A DNA stretch of 64,000 nucleotides, taken from NCBI RefSeq assembly GCF_037975245.1, contig NC_092568.1, positions 13,479,501 to 13,543,500 of the forward strand, written 5' to 3'. The DNA is from Apostichopus japonicus (lineage: Eukaryota; Echinodermata; Holothuroidea; Aspidochirotida; Stichopodidae). Of the stretch, positions 61,201 through 64,000 are shown piece after piece; positions within the stretch are counted from its first letter, which is position 1, and each line of letters starts with the position of its first letter. Both the position numbers and the translations under genes were made by a program. The notes under the pieces are model-generated. The model searched no databases, had not been told where the DNA came from, and was given only the letters and a program-made list of their open reading frames with translations.

Positions 61201-63510
61201 GAGATCTCTGAACTTGAATTGGACAAGATCAACCCTACTACGTAAAAGATTCCTGAACTGAACATAGTCGAGACTGCTTGGCTTTGTTTCTCTATATATG
61301 CCAAAAGAACAACAGTTGCCTCAATTCTAATACATTTAGCCTTGTGAGAACGAAAGTGTCCCTGACATTTGGTATTAGTCAATACATGAACAATAGCTGT
61401 TATCCTAGTGGATTGTAGTGAGTAGAACTATAAGGAGGAGTGAACTGAACAGAACCAGTACATTAACTCTGAATGAAACATACAACCACAAAGAAGAGTA
61501 TGTCAGTAACACAGTTATGGTTGGATTCATTCACGGTCATTGATAACTCAATTATCTCATCTTACGATGGAGTTCCTTCAAGTCCTTATGCTTCCGTTTA
61601 GTGGAAAATTGCATTTACTCTTTGGATGCAATTCTATGATGGAATAACTAAGCACTCTTTCTTACCCTATAGGATGCTAAACTAAGGAATGTTTGTTTTG
61701 TCAAGATTGCTTACAGTGGGTTGTATAATGGGTGATGAGTTTGGGGATAGGAATGGGGTGGGGTAGGAAAGAGGGTGAGGGTAGGGAAGGGGATTTGGGT
61801 AGGGGATGATAAAATCAAGTAGCGGTATATGATTTCATTATCTCTGCTCTAAACATTCAAGATTACTTTGATACTTTAAAATATCCCTCATCACAGCAGA
61901 GTCAAACTAAGTGTATTAAGTGTGATTTATTTCTGACAAAGGTCTTTCTGTTGATTCAATTATGTCACCTCCAAATGTTGCATTAAGAAGTGAATGTGCT
62001 GAATCTGGTAACACAAAGTCATTCAATATTTTGGTTGCTGTTTACTTTTGTCCCATCCTTTACATCCCAGGGATACTTATTCTTGCGTTATTATTTTTCT
62101 CTTACTATGGTTTGCTGAAGGAGGGTCTTAAGATAAAACAATTCTGAGCAGTCAAAAGTTCTTGTCTTGAATGCCTGCCTCTATATGTACTCTTAAGTAT
62201 GGACATAATACTTGCTTCAAAGATTTACTTTTAAATCACCAATAGGTAGTGACGGGATAATGGGAATGCAGCTGTGTGTGTGTGAATTGCTTGTTCTTAT
62301 AAATAGATTTCAAAAACGGTGGAAATGACTTTAGTATTAAGAATGGGCCCTGCTTATCAGAGGTACAATCACAGAGGGAAGGTGTGTGACAAAGAATGCT
62401 GTTAAGTCCACTAACATGTGAGTTTGTAGGAAGACCATGGCATAGATCCCATAGATGAGGGTTTGTTACCTTTAGATAGATACCATGTTACGCATTCTTG
62501 AATTGTTTAATTTCATTGAAGGAATTGGATCAAATATGCAGAGTTATACTGCCCAAGTCACTGGAGAGTAGCAGCTTCATTCGTAACAGCTTAGATGCAA
62601 CACTTATGTCCATGGTTCATAATGTCTCACCACAGAGGGCACTGTCAGCCCTCATCAGTGTTGGTGCCAGGTAATTTATCAATTTTCTATGATTTGTCTG
62701 TATTACAAGTGTCTATTCATAATTCATTTTGATGTATGTGTATCTAGAGTACAAACCAACGGCAGAAATCTTCACTGACTTAATACATATAGGATATATG
62801 CATATTTATGGTGTATCTTACCAGCCAACGATATCTGCAATATCCTAAGAACATTACTTATTCCTGTGAAAGTGTTTTCTTTTACTTTTTCTCCATAAAA
62901 AGTTGCATTTTGTGTTGAATTTGTTACAATCTTGTGGTAGCATAAATTACATCAGGTATTTAAAAACATAATTTGTTAAGTCCATCAAAATCGTACAGCA
63001 GTAAGTGAAACCATGAAACATTAATAATGTGACGTTTTTGTGTATTGGATGATAATGTGTAGTAGATAACAAATTAGAAGCAACCAAATCATTGTAACCA
63101 GATGGATCTCTCAGTTAAAATGAGAGATTCAATTATGTGTAAATATGACATGACTGGTCAGACACAAAGTCAGACACAACCTAAAACACAACTTCATGTT
63201 GCAGCAGCATATATACTTATGTACACTAGCCACCAGTAATGGAATACTTATCAAATCCCTACAAAACCATGTTAGCTCATTAATTTGATCTGTTAACCTC
63301 TTACTTATTAAATACCTACGAAATAAATCTATGGATACTATTTTTCGGCAGTCACAACAGTAAAATGGTTCGCAAAACCACCGCCCAGTTTCTTGAACAA
63401 ATAGTGGAAAGAATGGGTCCAGGAAGAATATTGAGTGGCATCAAAGATGTGACCGATAAGGTGTTATTGACAACAGCTAAACTAGCAATGGATCCCTCCC
63501 AAGACACAAG
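17233..63510 (+). CDS. TOGARAM1: TOG array regulator of axonemal microtubules 1 (crescerin), 14 exons, 3' end off the window
   Basis: TOGARAM1 is a ciliary microtubule-binding protein of the XMAP215/CLASP TOG-domain superfamily that tunes ciliary length and tubulin modification; its defects cause Joubert syndrome in humans and sensory-cilium defects in worms (che-12). Fourteen exons with agreeing phases give about 1610 codons here, against roughly 1700 in vertebrates. TOG1 (about residues 65-275) and TOG2 (about 335-565) are in exon 1 and show HEAT-like helix pairs, for example SDLEVRQKAVEVIYAV and DPKRKVRQASLETFAVLAQ. A long polar linker is followed by a Glu/Arg/Lys-rich helical exon and then TOG3 (from about residue 1425), with EQDDWEIKNDGLNLVRQLA and EVKNLRSNVSKSAIGCLGD. 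TOG4 should lie beyond 64000. An in-frame TAA immediately precedes the ATG, which fixes the start unless an upstream exon exists. Confidence 0.95.
20233..20524. mobile_element. 292-bp hAT-type MITE with 8-bp target duplication
   Basis: The exact octamer TATGTACA flanks the element (20225-20232 and 20525-20532). The ends are imperfect inverted repeats: CGGCGGTAGGAAGC on the left against CAGGGGGGTAGGAGCC read from the right. That resembles the CAGRGGCGTAGGA-type hAT terminus. Inside the right end is an 18-bp palindrome (20491-20508) centred on CACGTG. There is no coding capacity, so it is non-autonomous. An 8-bp duplication is the hAT hallmark. Confidence 0.9.
20672..20950 (+). repeat. tRNA-like SINE, degenerate
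   Basis: GGTTCAGCGGTTAGAGTGTCC followed by CTCACAATCCTTAGGTTCCAGGATC resembles the D-arm, anticodon and T-arm of a tRNA, with a decayed B-box. The body contains two similar GCTGCA/CTGCAGTG blocks. The right boundary is uncertain. Confidence 0.5.
23708..23849 (+). CDS. TOGARAM1: TOGARAM1 exon 2
   Basis: Acceptor TTACCTCCAG, donor GATACAG|GTAATA, phase 0 to 1. It encodes a polar linker (EKPMDIKPPFQPRQTWNG) with no domain. The good splice sites and frame continuity support it. Confidence 0.9.
24238..26387. mobile_element. 2.15-kb terminal-inverted-repeat DNA element, non-autonomous
   Basis: The left end CAGTGTAGGACTTTCA matches CAGTGTTGGATTTTCA read inward from the right end. Both ends continue into related GTCGTCCGA / GTTGTCCGAAGGACTACCA blocks. 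CCTAC flanks both sides (24233-24237 and 26388-26392). GGACTACCAAAT blocks recur near both ends, and a 20-bp palindrome lies at 26120-26139. There is no long open frame. The CAGTG start resembles hAT, but only five bases of target duplication are visible, so the superfamily is open. Confidence 0.8.
26120..26139. repeat. 20-bp perfect palindrome
   Basis: GTATCCGGGTACCCGGATAC is self-complementary and GC-rich in an AT-rich neighbourhood. It is internal to the 2.15-kb element. Confidence 0.9.
26640..27425 (+). repeat. diverged second copy of 25203-25960
   Basis: In the same order both copies carry ACTACTGTGGTATGA or close, GTCTCAACTCA, GATCAAAACAATGATT, CAAGGCCTAACGTTATGAT, GAGCACTG, GCAGACAAT, GCATGAAAATCTCTGTAATG and CAGAATCCTG. 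This copy lies outside the right end of the 2.15-kb element, so it is either a second, truncated element or a tandem duplication of its interior. Confidence 0.85.
29304..29432 (+). CDS. TOGARAM1: TOGARAM1 exon 3
   Basis: Acceptor CTCTTCAG, donor ATCGAG|GTAACA, 129 nt, phase 1 to 1. It encodes a Gly/His/Met-rich linker (GGFGGSYRQHHLDKMKMM) with no known domain. Confidence 0.9.
31735..32870. repeat. ~143-bp tandem repeat array, same family as 5842-6835
   Basis: Units with AAACAGGATATCTCA-like cores start near 31757, 31902, 32203, 32347, 32490, 32631 and 32773. Each is followed by a CTTGGCATGTAGATG block and GTGGAGGTCAAAGGTCAT. Two units carry near-perfect or perfect AGGTCA direct repeats with one-base spacing (31854-31866 and 32582-32594). 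Confidence 0.88.
35150..35256 (+). pseudogene. fragment of a non-LTR retrotransposon reverse transcriptase
   Basis: One frame reads IGDSDITPVAPARNLGALFD, close to the IGDxxIxPxxxARNLGVxFD segment of CR1/L2-like LINE polymerases. Nothing upstream or downstream extends it, so it is a short 5'-truncated relic abutting a microsatellite. Confidence 0.7.
35288..35335. repeat. (TG)n microsatellite
   Basis: Mostly TG dinucleotides with a few substitutions, directly preceding the 303-bp tandem repeat. Confidence 0.95.
35341..36102. repeat. 303-bp tandem repeat, 2.5 copies
   Basis: AAGCTTGAAATTAGG starts at 35341, 35644 and 35947, exactly 303 bp apart. The copies are nearly identical, which implies recent duplication. 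Each full unit has two GC-box-like words (GTGGGCGGGGCTTA and GAGGGGCGGGGCTAA) and TTCATGGAACTT. The third copy stops near 36102, where a tRNA-like sequence begins. Antisense open frames over it are repeat artefacts. Confidence 0.96.
36111..36175 (-). repeat. tRNA-like 3' half (SINE fragment)
   Basis: On the minus strand the sequence reads GTTAGGGGTTCGACTCCTGG, a good T-arm with B-box GGTTCGACTCC preceded by an anticodon-like arm. The 5' acceptor strand does not pair with the 3' one, so this is not an intact tRNA. Confidence 0.6.
36284..37736. mobile_element. hAT-like element with TATCGG-rich inverted ends
   Basis: The left end (TAGTGTTGCGCCGATAT, then CAATATCGGTTTTGGCCGATAT) and the right end read inward (CAATATCGGTATCGGCCGATAT) are inverted copies, with several more CCGATA/TATCGG words in each end. 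This pattern is typical of a hAT group. The interior has no intact transposase, only a GC-rich stretch (about 37095-37330) with a short frame (FGGFRPPGFLRGVLSHDP). Boundaries are approximate and I could not find a clean target duplication. Confidence 0.75.
37772..38580 (+). pseudogene. CR1/L2-like LINE reverse transcriptase 3' relic
   Basis: A decayed frame contains SFHIRNIGRIRKYL, FRLDMGNSLLFGLPQDQIA, RLQRTKNAAAGLVTLTKK and HITPVLYELHWLPV, the conserved C-terminal part of CR1/L2-type polymerase ORFs. It is interrupted by a stop at 38136-38138 and further decay. The 3' end finishes in an ATT-rich tail (about 38563-38580), as expected for a LINE copied from its 3' end. Confidence 0.88.
38964..39182 (+). 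CDS. TOGARAM1: TOGARAM1 exon 4
   Basis: Acceptor TTTCTTTCAG, donor AAGGA|GTAAGT, 219 nt, phase 1 to 1. It encodes DGSDPFPLTASILSKKRDES and a basic, Ser-rich linker. No domain is recognised. Confidence 0.92.
39183..39566 (+). other. TOGARAM1 intron 4
   Basis: Short AT-rich intron with an A run near 39460. No other feature seen. Confidence 0.85.
39567..39766 (+). CDS. TOGARAM1: TOGARAM1 exon 5
   Basis: Acceptor TATATGCAG, donor CTGCA|GTAAGT, 200 nt, phase 1 to 0. It encodes a Ser/Arg-rich segment followed by an acidic patch (EEVIDIDFEDNSQRSPDSDD), a disordered linker. Confidence 0.92.
39767..40962 (+). other. TOGARAM1 intron 5
   Basis: Contains a short (AGTC)n microsatellite at 40320-40356. 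No other feature is recognised. The frame that crosses the microsatellite is not coding. Confidence 0.85.
40320..40356. repeat. (AGTC)n tetranucleotide microsatellite
   Basis: About nine uninterrupted AGTC units inside intron 5. Confidence 0.95.
40963..41165 (+). CDS. TOGARAM1: TOGARAM1 exon 6
   Basis: Acceptor TTCTTTCTAG, donor GGAAG|GTAATT, 203 nt, phase 0 to 2. It encodes a Lys/Gln/Ser-rich linker (SVRSSAQKKRAQKQAKSSK) and DSAFFDNFTP. No domain. Confidence 0.92.
41166..42382 (+). other. TOGARAM1 intron 6
   Basis: AT-rich intron of 1.2 kb with no repeat or exon that I can identify. Confidence 0.85.
42383..42696 (+). CDS. TOGARAM1: TOGARAM1 exon 7
   Basis: Acceptor ATCTCTCAG, donor AGAAAG|GTAAAG, 314 nt, phase 2 to 1. 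It encodes a basic Ser/Pro segment (PRIVRSSSGRNPRKG), then GPDFNPAGGVTFRDNA, and ends with an Arg-rich helix (NARERRRQQK). Higher GC than the surrounding introns supports coding. Confidence 0.93.
43488..44095. repeat. left subterminal GGTGTAAC / GTTACGTC motif cluster
   Basis: GGTGTAAC occurs at 43500, 43687, 43862 and 44070, each followed by GTTACGTC (43523, 43703, 43873, 44088) at gaps of 3-15 nt. There is an extra GTTACGTC at 43890 and its reverse complement GACGTAAC at 43488. The paired halves form imperfect palindromes around GTAAC...GTTAC. Confidence 0.93.
45195..45386 (+). pseudogene. decayed coding fragment of the 4.8-kb element (KLxxDPxxYxxYK type)
   Basis: A 63-codon frame contains WRTKLQEDPVRYEAYKKVDA, a pattern (KL-x2-DP-x2-Y-x2-YK-x-D-x-R) found near the N-terminus of uncharacterised repeat-encoded proteins in fish, cnidarians and other aquatic animals. 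A stop precedes it directly and no long frame extends it. No function is assigned. Confidence 0.5.
45679..46031 (+). pseudogene. frameshifted C-terminal coding fragment of the 4.8-kb element
   Basis: After a CTTTTCAG acceptor-like site, one frame reads CRPDEEYKNGNGEIVCCFYT and ends at a TAG (45865-45867). A second frame beginning near 45843 takes over with WPKRSAVVAEQPQYV and GSGPFTAIELEEI to a TAA at 46029-46031. The overlap suggests one original protein broken by a frameshift. I do not recognise an enzymatic motif. Confidence 0.5.
47291..47695. repeat. right subterminal GGTGTAAC / GTTACATC motif cluster
   Basis: GATGTAAC at 47291, GGTGTAAC at 47307 and 47678, and GTTACATC at 47316 and 47688, with gaps of 1-2 nt inside the pairs. 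The CpG of the left-hand version (GTTACGTC) is always CA here. One more GTTACATC lies at 46139. Confidence 0.9.
50640..51400. repeat. degenerate GGTCA-family array
   Basis: About five diverged units each carry GTGGAGGTCATTTGA-like, CAACAGAGGTGAAAG-like, AACTCCAAAAGTA and ATACCTTGTACATAG blocks at roughly 140-bp intervals. They belong to the same broad family as 5842-6835 but are older. Confidence 0.7.
52662..53256. mobile_element. 595-bp hAT-type MITE with exact 8-bp target duplication
   Basis: GCACCAAT flanks both sides (52654-52661 and 53257-53264). The terminal inverted repeat starts CAGGCCTCGACAAA on the left and is matched by TTTGTCGAGGCCTG at the right end. Subterminal GGCGAGT / ACTCGCC and GGTCGCCA words repeat in both orientations. 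There is no coding capacity. The 8-bp duplication and CAGG start identify hAT. Confidence 0.95.
54555..54718 (+). CDS. TOGARAM1: TOGARAM1 exon 8
   Basis: Acceptor ATTTTTGCAG, donor GATGAG|GTAAGT, 164 nt, phase 1 to 0. It encodes an Asn/Gln-rich linker (GVYGNHQNAETNQQLAQ) and EDPPEIVGFSYQQNN. A 179-codon frame on the opposite strand over this exon is an antisense artefact. Confidence 0.92.
54719..57381 (+). other. TOGARAM1 intron 8
   Basis: AT-rich intron of 2.7 kb with no repeat boundary or exon that I can identify. Confidence 0.85.
57382..57970 (+). CDS. TOGARAM1: TOGARAM1 exon 9 (charged helical region)
   Basis: Acceptor TTTCTTTTAG, donor GAAGAAG|GTAAAT, 589 nt, phase 0 to 1. Nearly the whole exon (about residues 1147-1342) is Glu/Arg/Lys/Gln-rich, for example RRQEEEEYRKLEMEERRIQ, and predicts a long single alpha-helix or coiled coil. 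It lies between the linker and TOG3. The frame continues into the intron to a TGA at 58018-58020, which I treat as read-through. Confidence 0.92.
57971..58603 (+). other. TOGARAM1 intron 9
   Basis: A 633-bp intron with no other feature seen. Confidence 0.85.
58604..58730 (+). CDS. TOGARAM1: TOGARAM1 exon 10
   Basis: Acceptor CAAATCCTCAG, donor AAATC|GTAAGA, 127 nt, phase 1 to 2. It encodes an acidic-then-basic linker (YAAEEFEEDQPSEYSKPPAA ... KRKKTKS). Confidence 0.88.
58731..59515 (+). other. TOGARAM1 intron 10
   Basis: A 785-bp AT-rich intron with no other feature seen. Confidence 0.85.
59516..59692 (+). CDS. TOGARAM1: TOGARAM1 exon 11 (start of TOG3)
   Basis: Acceptor GATATCAACAG, donor GACTG|GTGCGT (a non-consensus but GT donor), 177 nt, phase 2 to 2. 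It ends ALKDALRFLEQDD plus a split Trp, the conserved opening helix of a TOG domain. The donor is fixed because the next exon supplies the final G and continues WEIKNDGLN. Confidence 0.92.
59693..60423 (+). other. TOGARAM1 intron 11 with degenerate ~50-bp repeats
   Basis: Between about 59878 and 60095 a GCTAACCATGGTATA...GACTGCAGT unit recurs four or five times with heavy divergence. Nothing else is seen. Confidence 0.65.
60424..60616 (+). CDS. TOGARAM1: TOGARAM1 exon 12 (TOG3)
   Basis: Acceptor TTCTTGGCAG, donor GATAAA|GTAAGT, 193 nt, phase 2 to 0. It encodes LNLVRQLALHHPQEFGAQLH and AVLAEVKNLRSNVSKSAIG, closely resembling the third TOG domain of vertebrate TOGARAM1. Confidence 0.96.
60712..61248. 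repeat. 45-bp minisatellite, 12 units
   Basis: GAATTGGACAAGATCAA occurs 12 times at exactly 45-bp spacing from 60721 to 61216. Two main unit types differ in the junction (GAGATCTCTGAACTTG or GAGATTCCTCAACTTG) and alternate in the middle, suggesting a 90-bp higher-order unit there. Because 45 is a multiple of three, it creates long meaningless antisense frames. Confidence 0.98.
61735..61810 (+). repeat. G-rich purine tract with G-quadruplex potential
   Basis: Runs of GGGG, GGGG, GGG, GGG, GGG and GGGG are separated by short A/T-containing spacers on the plus (transcribed RNA) strand. It could fold as a G-quadruplex in the pre-mRNA. Confidence 0.7.
62522..62670 (+). CDS. TOGARAM1: TOGARAM1 exon 13 (TOG3)
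   Basis: Acceptor TTTCATTGAAG, donor GCCAG|GTAATT, 149 nt, phase 0 to 2. It encodes ELDQICRVILPKSLESSSFI and SMVHNVSPQRALSALIS, matching the vertebrate TOG3 segment with MVNNVTPARAVVSLI. Confidence 0.94.
62671..63351 (+). other. TOGARAM1 intron 13
   Basis: A 681-bp AT-rich intron with no other feature seen. Confidence 0.85.
63352..63510 (+). CDS. TOGARAM1: TOGARAM1 exon 14 (end of TOG3, gene continues)
   Basis: Acceptor TTTTTCGGCAG, donor ACAAG|GTAAGG, 159 nt, phase 2 to 2. It encodes KTTAQFLEQIVERMGPGRIL and DPSQDTR, matching the end of TOG3 in vertebrates (EFMGPERIL ... SSQETRYYGR). The next exon is beyond the window. Confidence 0.94.
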
Positions 63511-64000
63511 GTAAGGAATATGGACACTGTAGGTTATGAGAAACTCATCTTCTATTCATATGAGGCAGGTTTTAGGAAGTATGAGGTGAATGATGCCCCG
63601 TGGCACAGAAAGTTTGGTTGTGACGGTATTTACTTCGTTCCTCGCTTACCTGTCTCCCCCAACCTATGCACCCTCATTCTACCGCGCCTAGAATGTCCTG
63701 GTAACCTTTTAACACTGTGCACCCTCTGTGACCCGGCTTCACGGGTCACCAACCTTCCTTCTCATTCTACCAACCAAAGCGTCTACTTCGTAATTTTTCG
63801 AGCGGATTTTTTCCACCGAATTTCGTCCACTTTTGGTTCCTAGGATCGGAAATAATTTCCCATCCACGGTTCTTGGAAGTATTTGAAGTCTTTGCAGCCC
63901 GATAAGTATCCTTTTCTTTTTATTAGAGAGGTTTTTAGGGCTGTTTTTCGGGAGCGGCGTTCGCTCCGTTTTTTTCTGTGCAGAACTCTAGTACTGGTAG
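63511..64000 (+). other. TOGARAM1 intron 14 start, GC-richer segment of unknown origin
   Basis: From about 63585 the base composition becomes clearly richer in G and C than other introns, with short hairpins (GTGACCCG/CGGGTCAC at 63728-63749, GGAGCG/CGCTCC at 63951-63967). It may be the start of an inserted element that continues past the window, but no terminus or coding motif is visible. Confidence 0.5.

Larger units (their letters stand above)
60617..62521 (+). other. TOGARAM1 intron 12
   Basis: A 1.9-kb intron containing the 45-bp minisatellite (60712-61248) and a G-rich purine tract (61735-61810). The short open frame at 61962-62147 is not supported as coding. Confidence 0.85.

Noticed and set aside
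60709-61382. Long antisense frames encoding a repeated 15-residue unit
   Set aside because: They are produced by the 45-bp minisatellite, whose period is a multiple of three. No protein similarity or gene structure supports them.

Overview
This is a eukaryotic, AT-rich, intron-rich genomic window. Several things suggest an invertebrate deuterostome, most likely an echinoderm: dispersed tRNA-derived SINEs of a type common in marine invertebrates, CR1/L2-like LINE scraps, many hAT-like elements, and frequent TAACGTTA/TAGGCCTA words. The two recognisable genes are animal genes. The species call is inference only.

Layout. (1) 1-2161 holds the 3' end of an unidentified plus-strand gene whose last coding exon (1434-2161) encodes a Lys/Arg/Glu-rich, nuclear-looking tail. 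It is followed by about 4.9 kb of 3' UTR and intergenic DNA with a SINE and a ~140-bp repeat array. (2) 7092-11218, minus strand, is a complete six-exon ACTMAP gene (actin maturation protease, C19orf54 family). All exon phases agree and give a 317-residue protein. (3) 11219-17232 is a head-to-head intergenic region with a perfect 59-bp palindrome, a run of TTGTCGAG hairpins, microsatellites and a tRNA-like sequence. (4) 17233 to beyond the window end, plus strand, is TOGARAM1 (crescerin/FAM179B), a ciliary TOG-domain microtubule protein. I could place 14 exons with consistent phases (about 1610 codons). A 2-kb first exon carries TOG1 and TOG2, followed by a long linker, a charged helical exon and TOG3. 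The rest of the gene (expected TOG4) lies past 64000.

The large TOGARAM1 introns hold the mobile DNA: a 292-bp hAT MITE with an exact 8-bp target duplication, a 2.15-kb terminal-inverted-repeat element with a partial second copy beside it, a TATCGG-type hAT, LINE reverse-transcriptase fragments, a three-copy 303-bp tandem repeat, a 595-bp hAT MITE with an exact 8-bp target duplication, and a strict 45-bp minisatellite of 12 units. The most unusual object is a 4.8-kb element at 43089-47888. It has ~28-bp inverted ends, subterminal clusters of a palindrome-like GGTGTAAC...GTTACRTC motif, and decayed protein fragments that I could not assign to a named superfamily.

The two recognised genes act on the two cytoskeletal polymers, actin N-terminal maturation and axonemal microtubules, and are divergently arranged. 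I see no evidence that they are functionally linked. Many short open frames in the window are by-products of repeats or introns and are not annotated.
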